Below, in pieces: positions 33,236 to 44,566 of a stretch of DNA of 64,000 bases. The notes beneath the pieces are model-generated. The model was not told the origin of the DNA. It saw only the letters and a program-made list of their open reading frames with translations, and did no database searches. This DNA comes from DASROJ01 sp035646975 (GTDB taxonomy: Bacteria; Acidobacteriota; Polarisedimenticolia; JACPZX01; DASXTC01): contig DASROJ010000117.1 of the NCBI GenBank assembly GCA_035646975.1, positions 1-64,000 on the forward strand, written 5' to 3'. Within the stretch, counting starts at the first letter, position 1; the number at the start of each line of letters is the position of its first letter. A program made the translations under genes and the position numbers.

Positions 33236-35302
33236 ATGTCTTCGGGATCAGAAATCATCTCGCTTGTTGGCCAGATGCAGGACCTGAAGTCATTCAGGGA
33301 GCAGCATTGGGAAGGGTCCTTCGAGGAATACATCGATATCGTCCGCCAGCACCCGGAGGTCACCCGAACCGCCTTTTCGCGCGTGTACGACATGATTCTC
33401 TCGAAAGGCTGGTACGAGTACTACGACCACAAGAAGAGGATCATTCACTACAACTTCTTCGATGATGTCGACGGCGACGGCCGCGACGCGATCTACGGCC
33501 TCGACATCCCGATCATGAAGCTCGTCAACGCCTTCAAGTCGGCGGCCCAGCGCTACGGAACCGAAAAGCGCGTGCTGCTGCTCCACGGGCCGGTCGGCAG
33601 CTCCAAGTCGACCATCGTGCGACTTCTCAAGAAAGGGCTCGAGAGCTACTCGCGAACGCAGGAAGGCGCGCTGTACACCTTCGCCTGGGTCATGGGGGCC
33701 GAGTACCAGGGCCGCCGCACGGCGAAGGCCGAGGACGAGGCCAGCTGCCCGATGCACGAAGAGGCGCTTCATCTCGTGCCGGAGGATCTGCGCCCGAAGG
33801 TGCTCGATGTCATCAACAAGGGCAAACCCGAGAACAAGAAGGTCACCATCGAGGGGGATCTCTGCCCCGCCTGCCGTCAGTATTTCCGCGAGCTGAACGT
33901 CAGGTATCGCGGGGACTGGACGAAGATCGTCTCGCACGTGAAAGTGTTTCGCGCGATCCTTTCCGAGAAGGATCGCGTGGGAGTCGGCACCTTTCAGCCC
34001 AAGGACGAGAAGAACCAGGACTCCACGGAGCTGACCGGCGACATCAACTACAGGAAGATCGCGGAGTTCGGTTCCGATTCGGACCCGCGCGCCTTCAATT
34101 TCGACGGTGAATTCAACATCGCGAACCGCGGGCTGATCGAGTTCATCGAAGTCCTCAAACTCGATGTCGCGTTTCTCTACGATCTGCTGGGCGCGTCCCA
34201 GGAGCACAAGATCAAGCCCAAGAAATTCGCCCAGACGGACATCGACGAGGTCATCATCGGTCACACGAACGAGCCCGAGTACCGCAAGCTGCAGAACAAC
34301 GAGTTCATGGAGGCGCTGCGCGATCGCACGGTGAAGATCGACATCCCGTACATCACGCGACTCTCGGAAGAGATCAAGATCTACGAGAAGGACTACAACC
34401 CAAAGAAGATCAGGGGAAAGCACATCGCGCCCCACACGCTCGAGATGGCCGCGATGTGGGCCGTTCTCACCCGGATCGAGGAGCCGAAGAAGGCGGACCT
34501 GTCGCTGCTGCAGAAGCTGAAGCTCTACAACGGAAAGACGCTGCCGGGATTCACCGAAGACAACGTCAAGGAGCTTCGCAAGGAGACGCAGCGCGAAGGG
34601 ATGGACGGCATCTCTCCGCGTTACATCCAGGACAAGATCTCCAACGCCCTGGTCTCCGACGCGGGCGAGGGCTGCATCAACCCATTCATGGTCCTCAACG
34701 AGCTCGACAGCGGGTTGCGCCACCACTCCCTGATCAACAACGAGGAGCAGCGCAAGCGGTACCGGGATCAGCTCGCCACCGTGAAACAGGAGTACGAGGA
34801 CATCGCCAAGAACGAGGTCCAGCGGGCGATCTCAGCGGACGAAGAGGCCATCTCGCGGCTGTGCGCCAACTACGTGGACAACATCAAGGCCTACACCCAG
34901 AAGGAAAAGGTGCGCAACAAGTACACCGGCCAGATGGAAGACCCCGACGAGCGCCTGATGAGATCCATCGAAGAGAAGATCGACATCCCGGAGAACAGGA
35001 AGGACGACTTCCGGCGGGAGATCATGAACTACATCGGGGCGCTGGCGGTGGAAGGCAAGACCTTCAACTATCGCACCAACGAGCGGCTGCACAAGGCCCT
35101 CGAGCTGAAGCTCTTCGAGGATCAGAAGGATTCGATCAAACTGACGTCCCTGGTCTCCAGCGTCGTGGACAAGGACACGCAGGAGAAGATCGACGTCGTG
35201 AAGAGCCGGCTGGTCAAGGACTACGCCTATTGCGATGTGTGCGCCACGGACGTGCTCAACTACGTCGCGAGCATCTTCGCTCGCGGCGACGCCAAGAGAT
35301 AA
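33236..35302 (+). CDS. prkA: PrkA-family serine protein kinase / AAA+ protein
   Basis: 688 residues from the ATG at 33236 (GGGAGGG 6 bases upstream). PrkA (YeaG in E. coli) joins an AAA+ ATPase to a kinase-like C-terminal domain and helps set stress and stationary-phase responses. Visible: the Walker A-like GPVGSSKST in the ATPase (about 118-126), a CPMH ... CPAC pair of motifs (about 171-220) that could bind zinc, and a C-terminal kinase region with [12 protein letters not shown]. YeaG is about 640 residues, so this is slightly longer. First gene of the conserved triad with yeaH and spoVR. Confidence 0.93.
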   Translation: MSSGSEIISLVGQMQDLKSFREQHWEGSFEEYIDIVRQHPEVTRTAFSRVYDMILSKGWYEYYDHKKRIIHYNFFDDVDGDGRDAIYGLDIPIMKLVNAFKSAAQRYGTEKRVLLLHGPVGSSKSTIVRLLKKGLESYSRTQEGALYTFAWVMGAEYQGRRTAKAEDEASCPMHEEALHLVPEDLRPKVLDVINKGKPENKKVTIEGDLCPACRQYFRELNVRYRGDWTKIVSHVKVFRAILSEKDRVGVGTFQPKDEKNQDSTELTGDINYRKIAEFGSDSDPRAFNFDGEFNIANRGLIEFIEVLKLDVAFLYDLLGASQEHKIKPKKFAQTDIDEVIIGHTNEPEYRKLQNNEFMEALRDRTVKIDIPYITRLSEEIKIYEKDYNPKKIRGKHIAPHTLEMAAMWAVLTRIEEPKKADLSLLQKLKLYNGKTLPGFTEDNVKELRKETQREGMDGISPRYIQDKISNALVSDAGEGCINPFMVLNELDSGLRHHSLINNEEQRKRYRDQLATVKQEYEDIAKNEVQRAISADEEAISRLCANYVDNIKAYTQKEKVRNKYTGQMEDPDERLMRSIEEKIDIPENRKDDFRREIMNYIGALAVEGKTFNYRTNERLHKALELKLFEDQKDSIKLTSLVSSVVDKDTQEKIDVVKSRLVKDYAYCDVCATDVLNYVASIFARGDAKR

Positions 35303-35350
35303 CCTCACTCAAGCGGGCCGGCGCACACGGCGCGGCTGCGGGGAGCCCAC

Positions 35351-37947
<2,597 letters not shown>

Positions 37948-37957
37948 CCGCCATCGG

Positions 37958-37987
37958 TTGACACCCTTCAGGTCCCGATCCGATACT
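37958..37987 (+). promoter_or_regulatory. Possible promoter of the glutamate-cysteine ligase gene
   Basis: TTGACA, 18 bases, GATACT. The -35 is perfect and the -10 four of six. Start would be near 37994, about 70 bases before the ATG at 38063. It lies just after the spoVR stop, so the gene need not depend on the prkA operon. Confidence 0.5.
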
Positions 37988-38062
37988 GCCCCCTTCGACC
38001 GGAACTCCATCGACGATCCTCAGGAATACCGCGCATCGCACGATCTGTTGAGAGCGGGGACG

Positions 38063-39427
38063 ATGAGCACCCTATTCGGAGCAAACGACGCGGGCCGGGG
38101 CGACACCCCGCTTCGGGATCGCGGACAGCTCTGCGAGATATTCCGCTCCGGCGAAAAACCTTCCTCCCGGTTCGGCATCGGGATCGAGTACGAAAGGCTG
38201 CCGGTCTCCCGTCAGACCGGACTCGCGGTGCCGTATGCCGCCCCATCCGGGCGGCCCTCGGTCGAATCCTTTCTCGAAACGCTGGCCTCCACGCGGGGCT
38301 GGAGCGCCGAGCGGGAGAACGGCCGCATCATCGCGCTGGAGCGCGCCGGCACCCGCGTCACCCTCGAGCCGGGCGCCCAGGTCGAGCTGTCGGGCCGCGT
38401 TCAGAAGAGCCTCGATGACGCCCGCCTGGAATTGACGCAGTTCGTGCGGGAAGCCGACGAGGTGGCCGCCGGCCAAGGCATCGCCCTGCTCGGTCTCGGC
38501 TATCACCCTTTCTCCGACTTCACCGAGATCGGCTGGGTCCCGAAGAGCCGTTACAAGATCATGGGTCCCTATCTGGCCACCCGCGGGCACCTCGCGCACG
38601 GCATGATGAAAGCCACCGCTGGCTGCCAGATCAATCTCGACTATTCCTCGGAAGCCGATGCGATGGAGAAGCTTCGCATGGCGATGGGCGTGTCGTCCGT
38701 CGTCACGGCGCTCTGCGCGAACTCGCCGTTGGCCCGGGGACAGGCCAACGGATTCGCCAGCAAGCGCTCCCACATCTGGCTTCACACCGATCCGGATCGC
38801 TGCGGTCTGCTCCCCTTCGCCTTTCGCGACGGGCTCCGCTATGACGACTACGTCGACTACGCGCTCGACGTTCCGATGATGTTCGTGGTGCGGGAGTCCC
38901 GATGGCTCGACATGACGGGGCGCACCTTCAGGGGTTACCTGGATGGCGACAACGCGGGCCTGTCACCCACGATGGCTGACTGGGAGCTTCACATCACGAC
39001 GCTGTTTCCCGAAGTCAGGCTGAAGGCCTACCTCGAGGTGCGTGGCTCGGACAGCGCCGGACCCGGGCTGGTGCTGGCCCAGGCCGCTTTGTGGAAGGGA
39101 CTGTTCTACGATCAGCAGGCAGCTCGTGGCGCATGGAGCCTGGTGGAGCGGGCCACCATGGAGGAGCGACTCGCCTTTCATCGGGACGCGACCCGTAACG
39201 GGCTGCGCGCGAGGCTGCGCGGGATCGAGGCGACCGACCTGGCGCAGGAGCTGATCGTGCTTGCGGAGCGCGGGCTCGGCCCTTCGGAATCGGTCCACCT
39301 CCAGCCTCTGCGGCAGGCCGCTTTCACCGAGCGCGCGGCGCCCGCCGACGCATTGATGGCGCGATGGTCCTCGGAATGGCGACGAGACCCGCGTCGTCTC
39401 GTCGAGGCGCTGGCGCAGGGCGTCTGA
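38063..39427 (+). CDS. Glutamate--cysteine ligase, plant/alpha-proteobacterial type
   Basis: 454 residues. First step of glutathione synthesis: Glu + Cys to gamma-Glu-Cys with ATP. It belongs to the GCS2 type (as in plants and alpha-proteobacteria), shown by SSRFGIGIEYERLPV near the N-terminus, LEPGAQVELSG, GLGYHPFSDFTEIGWVPKSRYKIMGPYLATRG and AGCQINLDYSSEADAMEKLRMAM. I start it at the ATG of 38063; a reading from 37931 adds 44 residues across the promoter. No gshB is in the window, so the product might also serve another thiol. It is followed by a cysteine dioxygenase. Confidence 0.85.
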   Translation: MSTLFGANDAGRGDTPLRDRGQLCEIFRSGEKPSSRFGIGIEYERLPVSRQTGLAVPYAAPSGRPSVESFLETLASTRGWSAERENGRIIALERAGTRVTLEPGAQVELSGRVQKSLDDARLELTQFVREADEVAAGQGIALLGLGYHPFSDFTEIGWVPKSRYKIMGPYLATRGHLAHGMMKATAGCQINLDYSSEADAMEKLRMAMGVSSVVTALCANSPLARGQANGFASKRSHIWLHTDPDRCGLLPFAFRDGLRYDDYVDYALDVPMMFVVRESRWLDMTGRTFRGYLDGDNAGLSPTMADWELHITTLFPEVRLKAYLEVRGSDSAGPGLVLAQAALWKGLFYDQQAARGAWSLVERATMEERLAFHRDATRNGLRARLRGIEATDLAQELIVLAERGLGPSESVHLQPLRQAAFTERAAPADALMARWSSEWRRDPRRLVEALAQGV

Positions 39428-39477
39428 GCTCTACCGTCCTGGAATCCGATTGACCCACGCCGTCACGCCGGGTTAGC

Positions 39478-40113
39478 ATGTCGTCTCGGAGAAAAATCTT
39501 GAGCCAGACTGCCGATTCGCCCTCGGGCAATTATCGTGAAGTCCGCGCATTCCTGCGTGAGCTGGATGTCCTGATGACCGGCGACGGCAGGTGCGCCGAG
39601 ACGGTGCTGGCCGTCAAGGAGCGGCTGGCCGCGCTCATCAAGCAGTGTCCCGCGCTGCCGGCGGAGGTCAAGGAAGTCTCCACCGACCATTACGCCCGGC
39701 ACCTCCTGTATCGGGACGCCGCCGAGCGGTACGAGGTGATCGTCATGGCCTGGTCGCCCGGGCAGGCCACTCCGATCCACGATCACTCCGGCATGTGGTG
39801 CGTCGAAGGGGTGATCGAGGGAGTCATCGACGTCACCCGGTACGACCTCACGCAGATGCTGGACAACCTTTCGGCGCGCATGCAGCGCACCGAGACGATC
39901 CACGCCGGTCTGGGACAGTGCGGCGCCCTGATTCCACCGGTCGAGTACCACAGCATCTCCAACCCGTACGAGAAGCCTGCATTCACCCTCCATGTCTACG
40001 GCGGCAGGATGCGCTCATGTCGCGTCTTCATCGAGCGCGGCGACGGCACCTACGATGTCGACCAGAGGGAGCTGGGCACCAGCAGCCTGCGGCCGGCCCT
40101 GGCGGCGTCCTGA
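39478..40113 (+). CDS. Cysteine dioxygenase (type I family)
   Basis: 211 residues, cupin fold. The non-heme iron ligands are H101, H103 (HDHSGMWC) and H158. C108, the equivalent of Cys93 of mammalian CDO, and Y174 (in LHVY, the equivalent of Tyr157) are both present, whereas most bacterial enzymes have Gly at the first. CDO oxidises cysteine to cysteine sulfinate. The ATG at 39478 gives 211 residues. A TTG at 39499 has GGAGA 8 bases upstream and is a plausible real start (204 aa). A TTGACC-17-TTAGCA promoter at 39450-39478 would support it. Confidence 0.87.
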   Translation: MSSRRKILSQTADSPSGNYREVRAFLRELDVLMTGDGRCAETVLAVKERLAALIKQCPALPAEVKEVSTDHYARHLLYRDAAERYEVIVMAWSPGQATPIHDHSGMWCVEGVIEGVIDVTRYDLTQMLDNLSARMQRTETIHAGLGQCGALIPPVEYHSISNPYEKPAFTLHVYGGRMRSCRVFIERGDGTYDVDQRELGTSSLRPALAAS

Positions 40114-40123
40114 TCCGTGCTGA

Positions 40124-40519
40124 TCAGGGGTCCGGGTCGTACGGCCCGGGGCCTGGACGGTTCCTGAAGTAATTGCGGGTCACGCGCACGAGCACCAACA
40201 GGTAGATGAGTCCTATCCCCACCGAGCCGAGGATTCGCAGCGTGGGAGTCCCGGCGGGCCGGATGATGGCCACGGCCACGGCTGCGACGATCGGAACGCC
40301 GAGCAGGGCCCACATCCCGATGAGCACGATGGGCTTGATCCGGGCGTTGGCCGCCTTGCGAAAGAGCCACCCTTCGGCATAGGTCGACTTGAGAGGATCG
40401 AGTGTCGTGAACCGTCCTACGGGAGCCCCGCACCGGGCGCAGAAATCGGCGCCCGCCAGGTTGGCATCGCTGCAGTTCGGGCAGACGATCTCGCCCGCCG
40501 GCTCGATCGCGTCTCGCAT
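40124..40519 (-). CDS. Zinc-ribbon membrane protein
   Basis: 131 residues from the ATG at 40519. An N-terminal zinc ribbon has the cysteines CPNC (13-16) and CARC (about 28-31), followed by a basic linker and two hydrophobic helices (about 62-85 and 93-112, LIGMWALLGVPIVAAVAVAII and LRILGSVGIGLIYLLVLV). The C-terminus is Pro/Asp-rich. No function is recognisable. Its start codon shares bases with the divergent beta-helix gene (CATG at 40517-40520). Longer readings on this strand lack support. Confidence 0.75.
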   Translation of the reverse strand: MRDAIEPAGEIVCPNCSDANLAGADFCARCGAPVGRFTTLDPLKSTYAEGWLFRKAANARIKPIVLIGMWALLGVPIVAAVAVAIIRPAGTPTLRILGSVGIGLIYLLVLVRVTRNYFRNRPGPGPYDPDP

Positions 40520-41795
40520 GCAGCCAGTGTACACCCTCCAACGTCCGCTCCACAGGCTCGTCTTCGCCGTCGGCGCGGCGATGACGCTGGTGACGCTGGC
40601 TTCCTGTGGCCCCCATGCCATCATCCACGTGGCGCCCCGTGAGGATGGCCGCCCCGGCGCCGGCACCCGAGACGACCCTTATGGAGATCTCGCCCGGGCC
40701 GTGAGCGCGGCCCCCGACAAGGCCACGCTGCTGCTGGCGCCCGGCGACTACCAGCTCGCCGCGTCGGACGACGACGACCCGGGCAACACCGTGCACGCCA
40801 CCGTGGGATTGCTGATCAAGGGCAAGTCGCTCCATATCCAGGGGGCGGGCTCCCGCAGCACCACCATCCACACGCACGCCGGCCATGGAATCCTATTCGA
40901 GGACAGCGCCTACTCGGGGCTGCAGGATCTCTGCGTGACCAACGGCGCGCCCGACACCGACGTCGACGCCACCGACGCGGCAATCCTCGCGCGCCGGGGT
41001 CAGCTCGCACTGGTGGGAGTGCTCGTGTTCGAGGGCCGTGCAGTTGCGGCAGGCGGCCCTGCCGCGACGACGGGCATCAGCGCGGTGGCGGGTTGCGAGG
41101 GCTCTCGCCTCGTGATCAGGAACAGTGAACTGATGTCGCGATCGGGGGATGGCGTTGTGCTGTTCGATGGGGCGGAGGCGGTCATCGAGGAGACGCTGAT
41201 AGACGGTGTGGACCTCCGTCCGGATGGCGCGGCCCGCGGCGGGCGCGACGCCGGGGTCCGCCTGATCGGTCAGGCCCGCGCCACCCTGCTCAACTCGGTG
41301 GTTCGCCGGCACTGGAGCGGCATCCAGCTGATCGGAGACGCCGATGCTGAAATCCACGGCAACGTGATCGAAGAGATCGCGGCCACGGGGGTTGCGATCC
41401 AGGACGATCGGGGCGCGGGGCGGCCCGGAGCCCGCGTGCAGGACAATCTGATCTACCGCACCGGAGGCTGCGGCGTCTGGATCTCGGCCAGCCTGGGGAA
41501 ACCCGGAGGACAGTTCACAGGCAACGTCCTGATGGACGCCGGCGACGGCGCCGGCTTGCCTGCCGGCCCGGGTGAGTCGTGCGGGGCCGCTGCAGGGATC
41601 GACGTGCAGGCTGCCCCGGCCGGTTTCGTCGTCGAAAAGAATCTATCGTACGGAGTCCGGGAATCCTCGGGCAGTTCGGAGTTCGACCGCCTGCGGTCGC
41701 GGCTCTGCTCAAACCTGGCATCGCTGCGCCATGGCGCCCGGACCACCTTTCATGCCCGATTCTGCGCTGCCGGCGCAGCCAGGGATCCGGTTTGA
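40518..41795 (+). CDS. Right-handed beta-helix lipoprotein
   Basis: 425 residues from the ATG at 40518; a GTG at 40527 or ATG at 40584 are alternatives. A signal peptide with lipobox (about 18-30, LVTLASC) suggests a lipoprotein. The rest is a series of short beta-rich turns typical of right-handed parallel beta helices (repeated N/D-rich steps such as RNSELMSRSGDGVVLFDGA and GNVIEEIAATGVAIQDD). Proteins of this fold include pectate lyases and carbohydrate binders, but no catalytic pattern stands out. Its 3' end overlaps a promoter for the next gene. Confidence 0.72.
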   Translation: MQPVYTLQRPLHRLVFAVGAAMTLVTLASCGPHAIIHVAPREDGRPGAGTRDDPYGDLARAVSAAPDKATLLLAPGDYQLAASDDDDPGNTVHATVGLLIKGKSLHIQGAGSRSTTIHTHAGHGILFEDSAYSGLQDLCVTNGAPDTDVDATDAAILARRGQLALVGVLVFEGRAVAAGGPAATTGISAVAGCEGSRLVIRNSELMSRSGDGVVLFDGAEAVIEETLIDGVDLRPDGAARGGRDAGVRLIGQARATLLNSVVRRHWSGIQLIGDADAEIHGNVIEEIAATGVAIQDDRGAGRPGARVQDNLIYRTGGCGVWISASLGKPGGQFTGNVLMDAGDGAGLPAGPGESCGAAAGIDVQAAPAGFVVEKNLSYGVRESSGSSEFDRLRSRLCSNLASLRHGARTTFHARFCAAGAARDPV

Positions 41796-41820
41796 AAGAG
41801 CTGCTCAGGTTGGATATCAT
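41792..41820 (+). promoter_or_regulatory. Promoter of the parvulin gene, overlapping the upstream stop codon
   Basis: TTGAAA (five of six), 17 bases, TATCAT (five of six). The -35 overlaps the TGA of the beta-helix gene. Predicted start near 41827, leaving about 74 leader bases with GGAGAGG ahead of the ATG at 41901. Confidence 0.65.
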
Positions 41821-41900
41821 GCGGCCCACAACTGCGATCAGCGACCGATGAGCCGGACCACCGAAACGGGCTGCGGCCCTGCCCTGGAGAGGTTTGAATC

Positions 41901-42983
41901 ATGAATAGGATTCCCTTCATTCTGCTGTTTGTACTTGCGGTCAACGGCACCGCGTGCGGCGGCGCCGAAAAGCCGAGCGCGGGGGCCACCGGCGCGGGCG
42001 CCGCGGAAAACGCCTCTCCCCTTGCGGCCGACGCCCCCGGCTCCGATGCAAAGCCGCAGGCGGCGTCCACCCAGCCCCCCGCCGCTGCGCTGGCCCCCGG
42101 TGACCGCGGACCGGTCGTCGCGCGGGTCAACGGGACGCCGATCTACAAGGTCGACTATGACAGCGCGCTGGCGAATTTCATGCAGAGCAACCAGCTCGGA
42201 CCGGACGCGCCTGAAGAGCAGAAGAAGGAAGCGCAGAAAGTGGTCATGGACGGGTTGATCGGCAGCGAGCTGCTCTACCAGAAGGCCAGGTTGATTCCCA
42301 TCGAGGTTCCGCAGGCGGAAGTCGACAAGGCGATCGCCCAGACCAAGACCGGCATGGGCGAAGAAGGGTTCAAGTCCGAGCTGCAGCGGCGCGGGATGTC
42401 GGAAAAGGACCTCGAGAATCTCGTCAAGCAGAACCTGATGGTCCAGAAGATGATCAAGGAGCAGGTGGTCAACACGGTGACGATCTCCGACGCCGACATG
42501 AAGACCTTCTACAACGAGCACCAGAAGGACATGGCCAAGCCCGAAAACGTCGAGGCCAGCCACATCCTGGTGCGCTCGAACCCATCCGACCCCGCGGAGA
42601 AGAAGACCGCCGCGCGGCAGAAAATCGATCTGGCGCTCAAGCGCCTCAAGGCGGGCGAGGATTTCGCGGCGATGGCGAAGGAGTACTCGGAAGACGGGTC
42701 GGCCGCCAACGGCGGCTCCCTCGGTCCGATTCATCGGGGTCAGACCGTCCCCGCGTTCGAGGAGGCGGCGTTCAAGCTGGGAGTCGGCCAGGTGAGCGAG
42801 GTGGTGGAATCGCAGTTCGGATTTCACATCATCAAGGTGACCGCCAAGCACCCCTCGGGCGTCGCGGCATTTGAAGAGGTGAAGGATCGAATCGCGGAAT
42901 TTCTCAAGCAGCAGAAATCGCGTGATGCGATCGAGAAGACGGTCGCCGGCCTGAGATCCGAAGCGAAGATCGAAATCCTGTAA
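41901..42983 (+). CDS. Parvulin-type peptidyl-prolyl isomerase lipoprotein (PpiC/SurA-like)
   Basis: 360 residues. Signal sequence (1-18) ending at a lipobox-like GTAC19, then a low-complexity Ala/Pro linker (about 25-70), a SurA-like helical N-domain (75-205) and a PpiC rotamase domain (about 210-310: ASHILVRSN, FAAMAKEYSEDGSAANGGSLG, FEEAAFKLGVGQVSEVVESQFGFHIIKV). It probably sits in the periplasm or on the outer membrane and assists folding of exported proteins, in line with the nearby envelope genes. Confidence 0.88.
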   Translation: MNRIPFILLFVLAVNGTACGGAEKPSAGATGAGAAENASPLAADAPGSDAKPQAASTQPPAAALAPGDRGPVVARVNGTPIYKVDYDSALANFMQSNQLGPDAPEEQKKEAQKVVMDGLIGSELLYQKARLIPIEVPQAEVDKAIAQTKTGMGEEGFKSELQRRGMSEKDLENLVKQNLMVQKMIKEQVVNTVTISDADMKTFYNEHQKDMAKPENVEASHILVRSNPSDPAEKKTAARQKIDLALKRLKAGEDFAAMAKEYSEDGSAANGGSLGPIHRGQTVPAFEEAAFKLGVGQVSEVVESQFGFHIIKVTAKHPSGVAAFEEVKDRIAEFLKQQKSRDAIEKTVAGLRSEAKIEIL

Positions 42984-43006
42984 CGGGGTGCCGGCAGGCG
43001 AGGGGG

Positions 43007-43381
43007 CTATTCGAATTCGCTGGGATCGAACCCCTTGCGTTCCTTGAGGAACTCCTGCACTTCGCTGTCGTCCGTCCCTTCGGCCTCGTCACGGTTGAGG
43101 AAGGCGCTCACTTCCGCGCGCAGCTTGCCCGTGTCGTCGACTTCAGCCGGCTCCGGCTCCAGTTCCGGTGACGCTTTCGGCCGGGTGGCGGAGACACTGA
43201 TCGTCTCGGCGCGCAGAGGCGGGGCTTTCGGCCGGGCCACGGCCTCCGGGGCGGCTTTCATGGCGCGCGGCTCCGGGGCCTGCGCGCGCAATGCCGCGCG
43301 CCGTGCCTCGATGAACCGATCGGTGAACAGATCGCCGCCCACCGGCTCCAGATCGTCGACGATTTTCTTGAGCAGATCCAT
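43007..43381 (-). CDS. Small acidic/proline-rich protein, unknown
   Basis: 124 residues of no recognised family. An N-terminal helix (DLLKKIVDDLEPVGGDLFTDRFIEARR) is followed by a Pro/Ala/Glu-rich, probably disordered middle and a charged C-terminal helix (EVQEFLKERKGFDPSEFE). It starts three bases after the TPR gene and so is the last member of a three-gene operon. It may be a binding peptide for the TPR proteins upstream, but that is a guess. Confidence 0.65.
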   Translation of the reverse strand: MDLLKKIVDDLEPVGGDLFTDRFIEARRAALRAQAPEPRAMKAAPEAVARPKAPPLRAETISVSATRPKASPELEPEPAEVDDTGKLRAEVSAFLNRDEAEGTDDSEVQEFLKERKGFDPSEFE

Positions 43382-43384
43382 GCG

Positions 43385-44566
43385 CTATACCCTTCCGGCC
43401 TGCTCCTGCTGGAACATCCGCAGGGCTTTCGTCGCGTTCTCGTTGAGGGGGTTCTGTTCGACCGCTTTCTTCCACGCGTCGACGGCCTCGGAGTATCTGC
43501 CCAGCTTGTAGCAGGCGTTGCCGAGATTCGTGTACGCAAGCGAGGAGTCCTGGCCGGTGAGGGTGGATCGCCGGAACATCTCCACGGCCTTTTCGAACTG
43601 CATCCCCTGATGGAACAGGAATCCGAGATTGTTCATCGCTTCGGCCATGCCGGGATCCAGCTCGAGGGCCCGCTGGAAGCAGGCTTCCGCCTCGGCGTCG
43701 CGCCCCTGCTTGCTCAGGGCCAGGCCCAGGTTGTTCTGCGCCTCCGAGAAACCGGCGTCGAGATCGAGTGCGGCCCGGAACGCCGCCTCGGCGGCCTGCG
43801 AGGCGCCCCGGTGGTAGAGCGCGACCCCCCGGGAATTCAGAGCCATCGCCTCGTCGCGTCCCCGTCGGCCCTCCTCGAGCTTTCGTCGCTCGGCCTCCTC
43901 GGCCAACGACGCGGAAAGCTCTTCATGGGTGTCCCGCAGCGCCGCCACCTGGGTCGACACGGTCTCGAGGCTTCCCGAAAGCGAGGTGAACCGATCCACG
44001 ACACCCCCCAGACGGCGCGCGAGCGAAGAGAGCGATTCTTCCAGCTCCTTGAGGTACTCGGGCCGCTGCGTGGACGCATCGGCCATCGCCTGTCTCACCT
44101 GGCCGATGCCTTGCTCGAGGCGGGACACGCGTCCCTCCACCGTCGTCGTCATCGAAAGCACCGTCGCATTGAGCGACTCCAGGCGGCCTCCCAGCTCATG
44201 CCCCGTGGCTCTGAGCGGTTCCTCGAGCGCGGCGACGCCTTCGAGCAGCTTGAGCCCGGTCTCGCGCATCGCGGTGTTTGCCTTTTCTACGGTCGAAACC
44301 ATGGCTGACATCTTCTCGGCGTCGATCGAACCCTGGGGAGCCCCGAACAAAGGCTCGCCGGCGGGGACCTGCGAGTCCTGGCCGGGCTGCTGCCCCGCCA
44401 GTGCGGCCTTGGCCCGCGTGATGATCAGAAGTCCCGACGCCCTGATTCCGCAGTCATGAATCTCATCGGCCCAGAACGTGCAGGATGTCTCGATGCACTC
44501 GTGGTGGTCCCAGGCTACATTTCCATCGTTGTCCCGGGACGACTGGGAAAGAATCGGGCAGATCAT
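43385..44566 (-). CDS. Cytoplasmic protein with N-terminal four-cysteine module, coiled coil and TPRs
   Basis: 393 residues. The first 45 have four cysteines (C3, C24, C29, C39; CIETSC and DEIHDCG) that may bind a metal. A long coiled coil follows (about 80-230, with LEEPLRATGHELGGRLESL), and four TPRs (about 245-385, with motifs such as AEAAFRAALDLDAGFSEAQNNLG and AVDAWKKAVEQNPLN). There is no signal peptide. It starts inside the stop of the giant TPR gene (four-base overlap). The cysteine module joined to TPRs is the unusual part. Confidence 0.78.
   Translation of the reverse strand: MICPILSQSSRDNDGNVAWDHHECIETSCTFWADEIHDCGIRASGLLIITRAKAALAGQQPGQDSQVPAGEPLFGAPQGSIDAEKMSAMVSTVEKANTAMRETGLKLLEGVAALEEPLRATGHELGGRLESLNATVLSMTTTVEGRVSRLEQGIGQVRQAMADASTQRPEYLKELEESLSSLARRLGGVVDRFTSLSGSLETVSTQVAALRDTHEELSASLAEEAERRKLEEGRRGRDEAMALNSRGVALYHRGASQAAEAAFRAALDLDAGFSEAQNNLGLALSKQGRDAEAEACFQRALELDPGMAEAMNNLGFLFHQGMQFEKAVEMFRRSTLTGQDSSLAYTNLGNACYKLGRYSEAVDAWKKAVEQNPLNENATKALRMFQQEQAGRV

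Noticed and set aside
40050..40886. Long open frame on the minus strand across the zinc-ribbon and beta-helix genes
   Set aside because: It is in a different frame from the CPNC...CARC ribbon, has no recognisable domain, and overlaps two better-supported genes.
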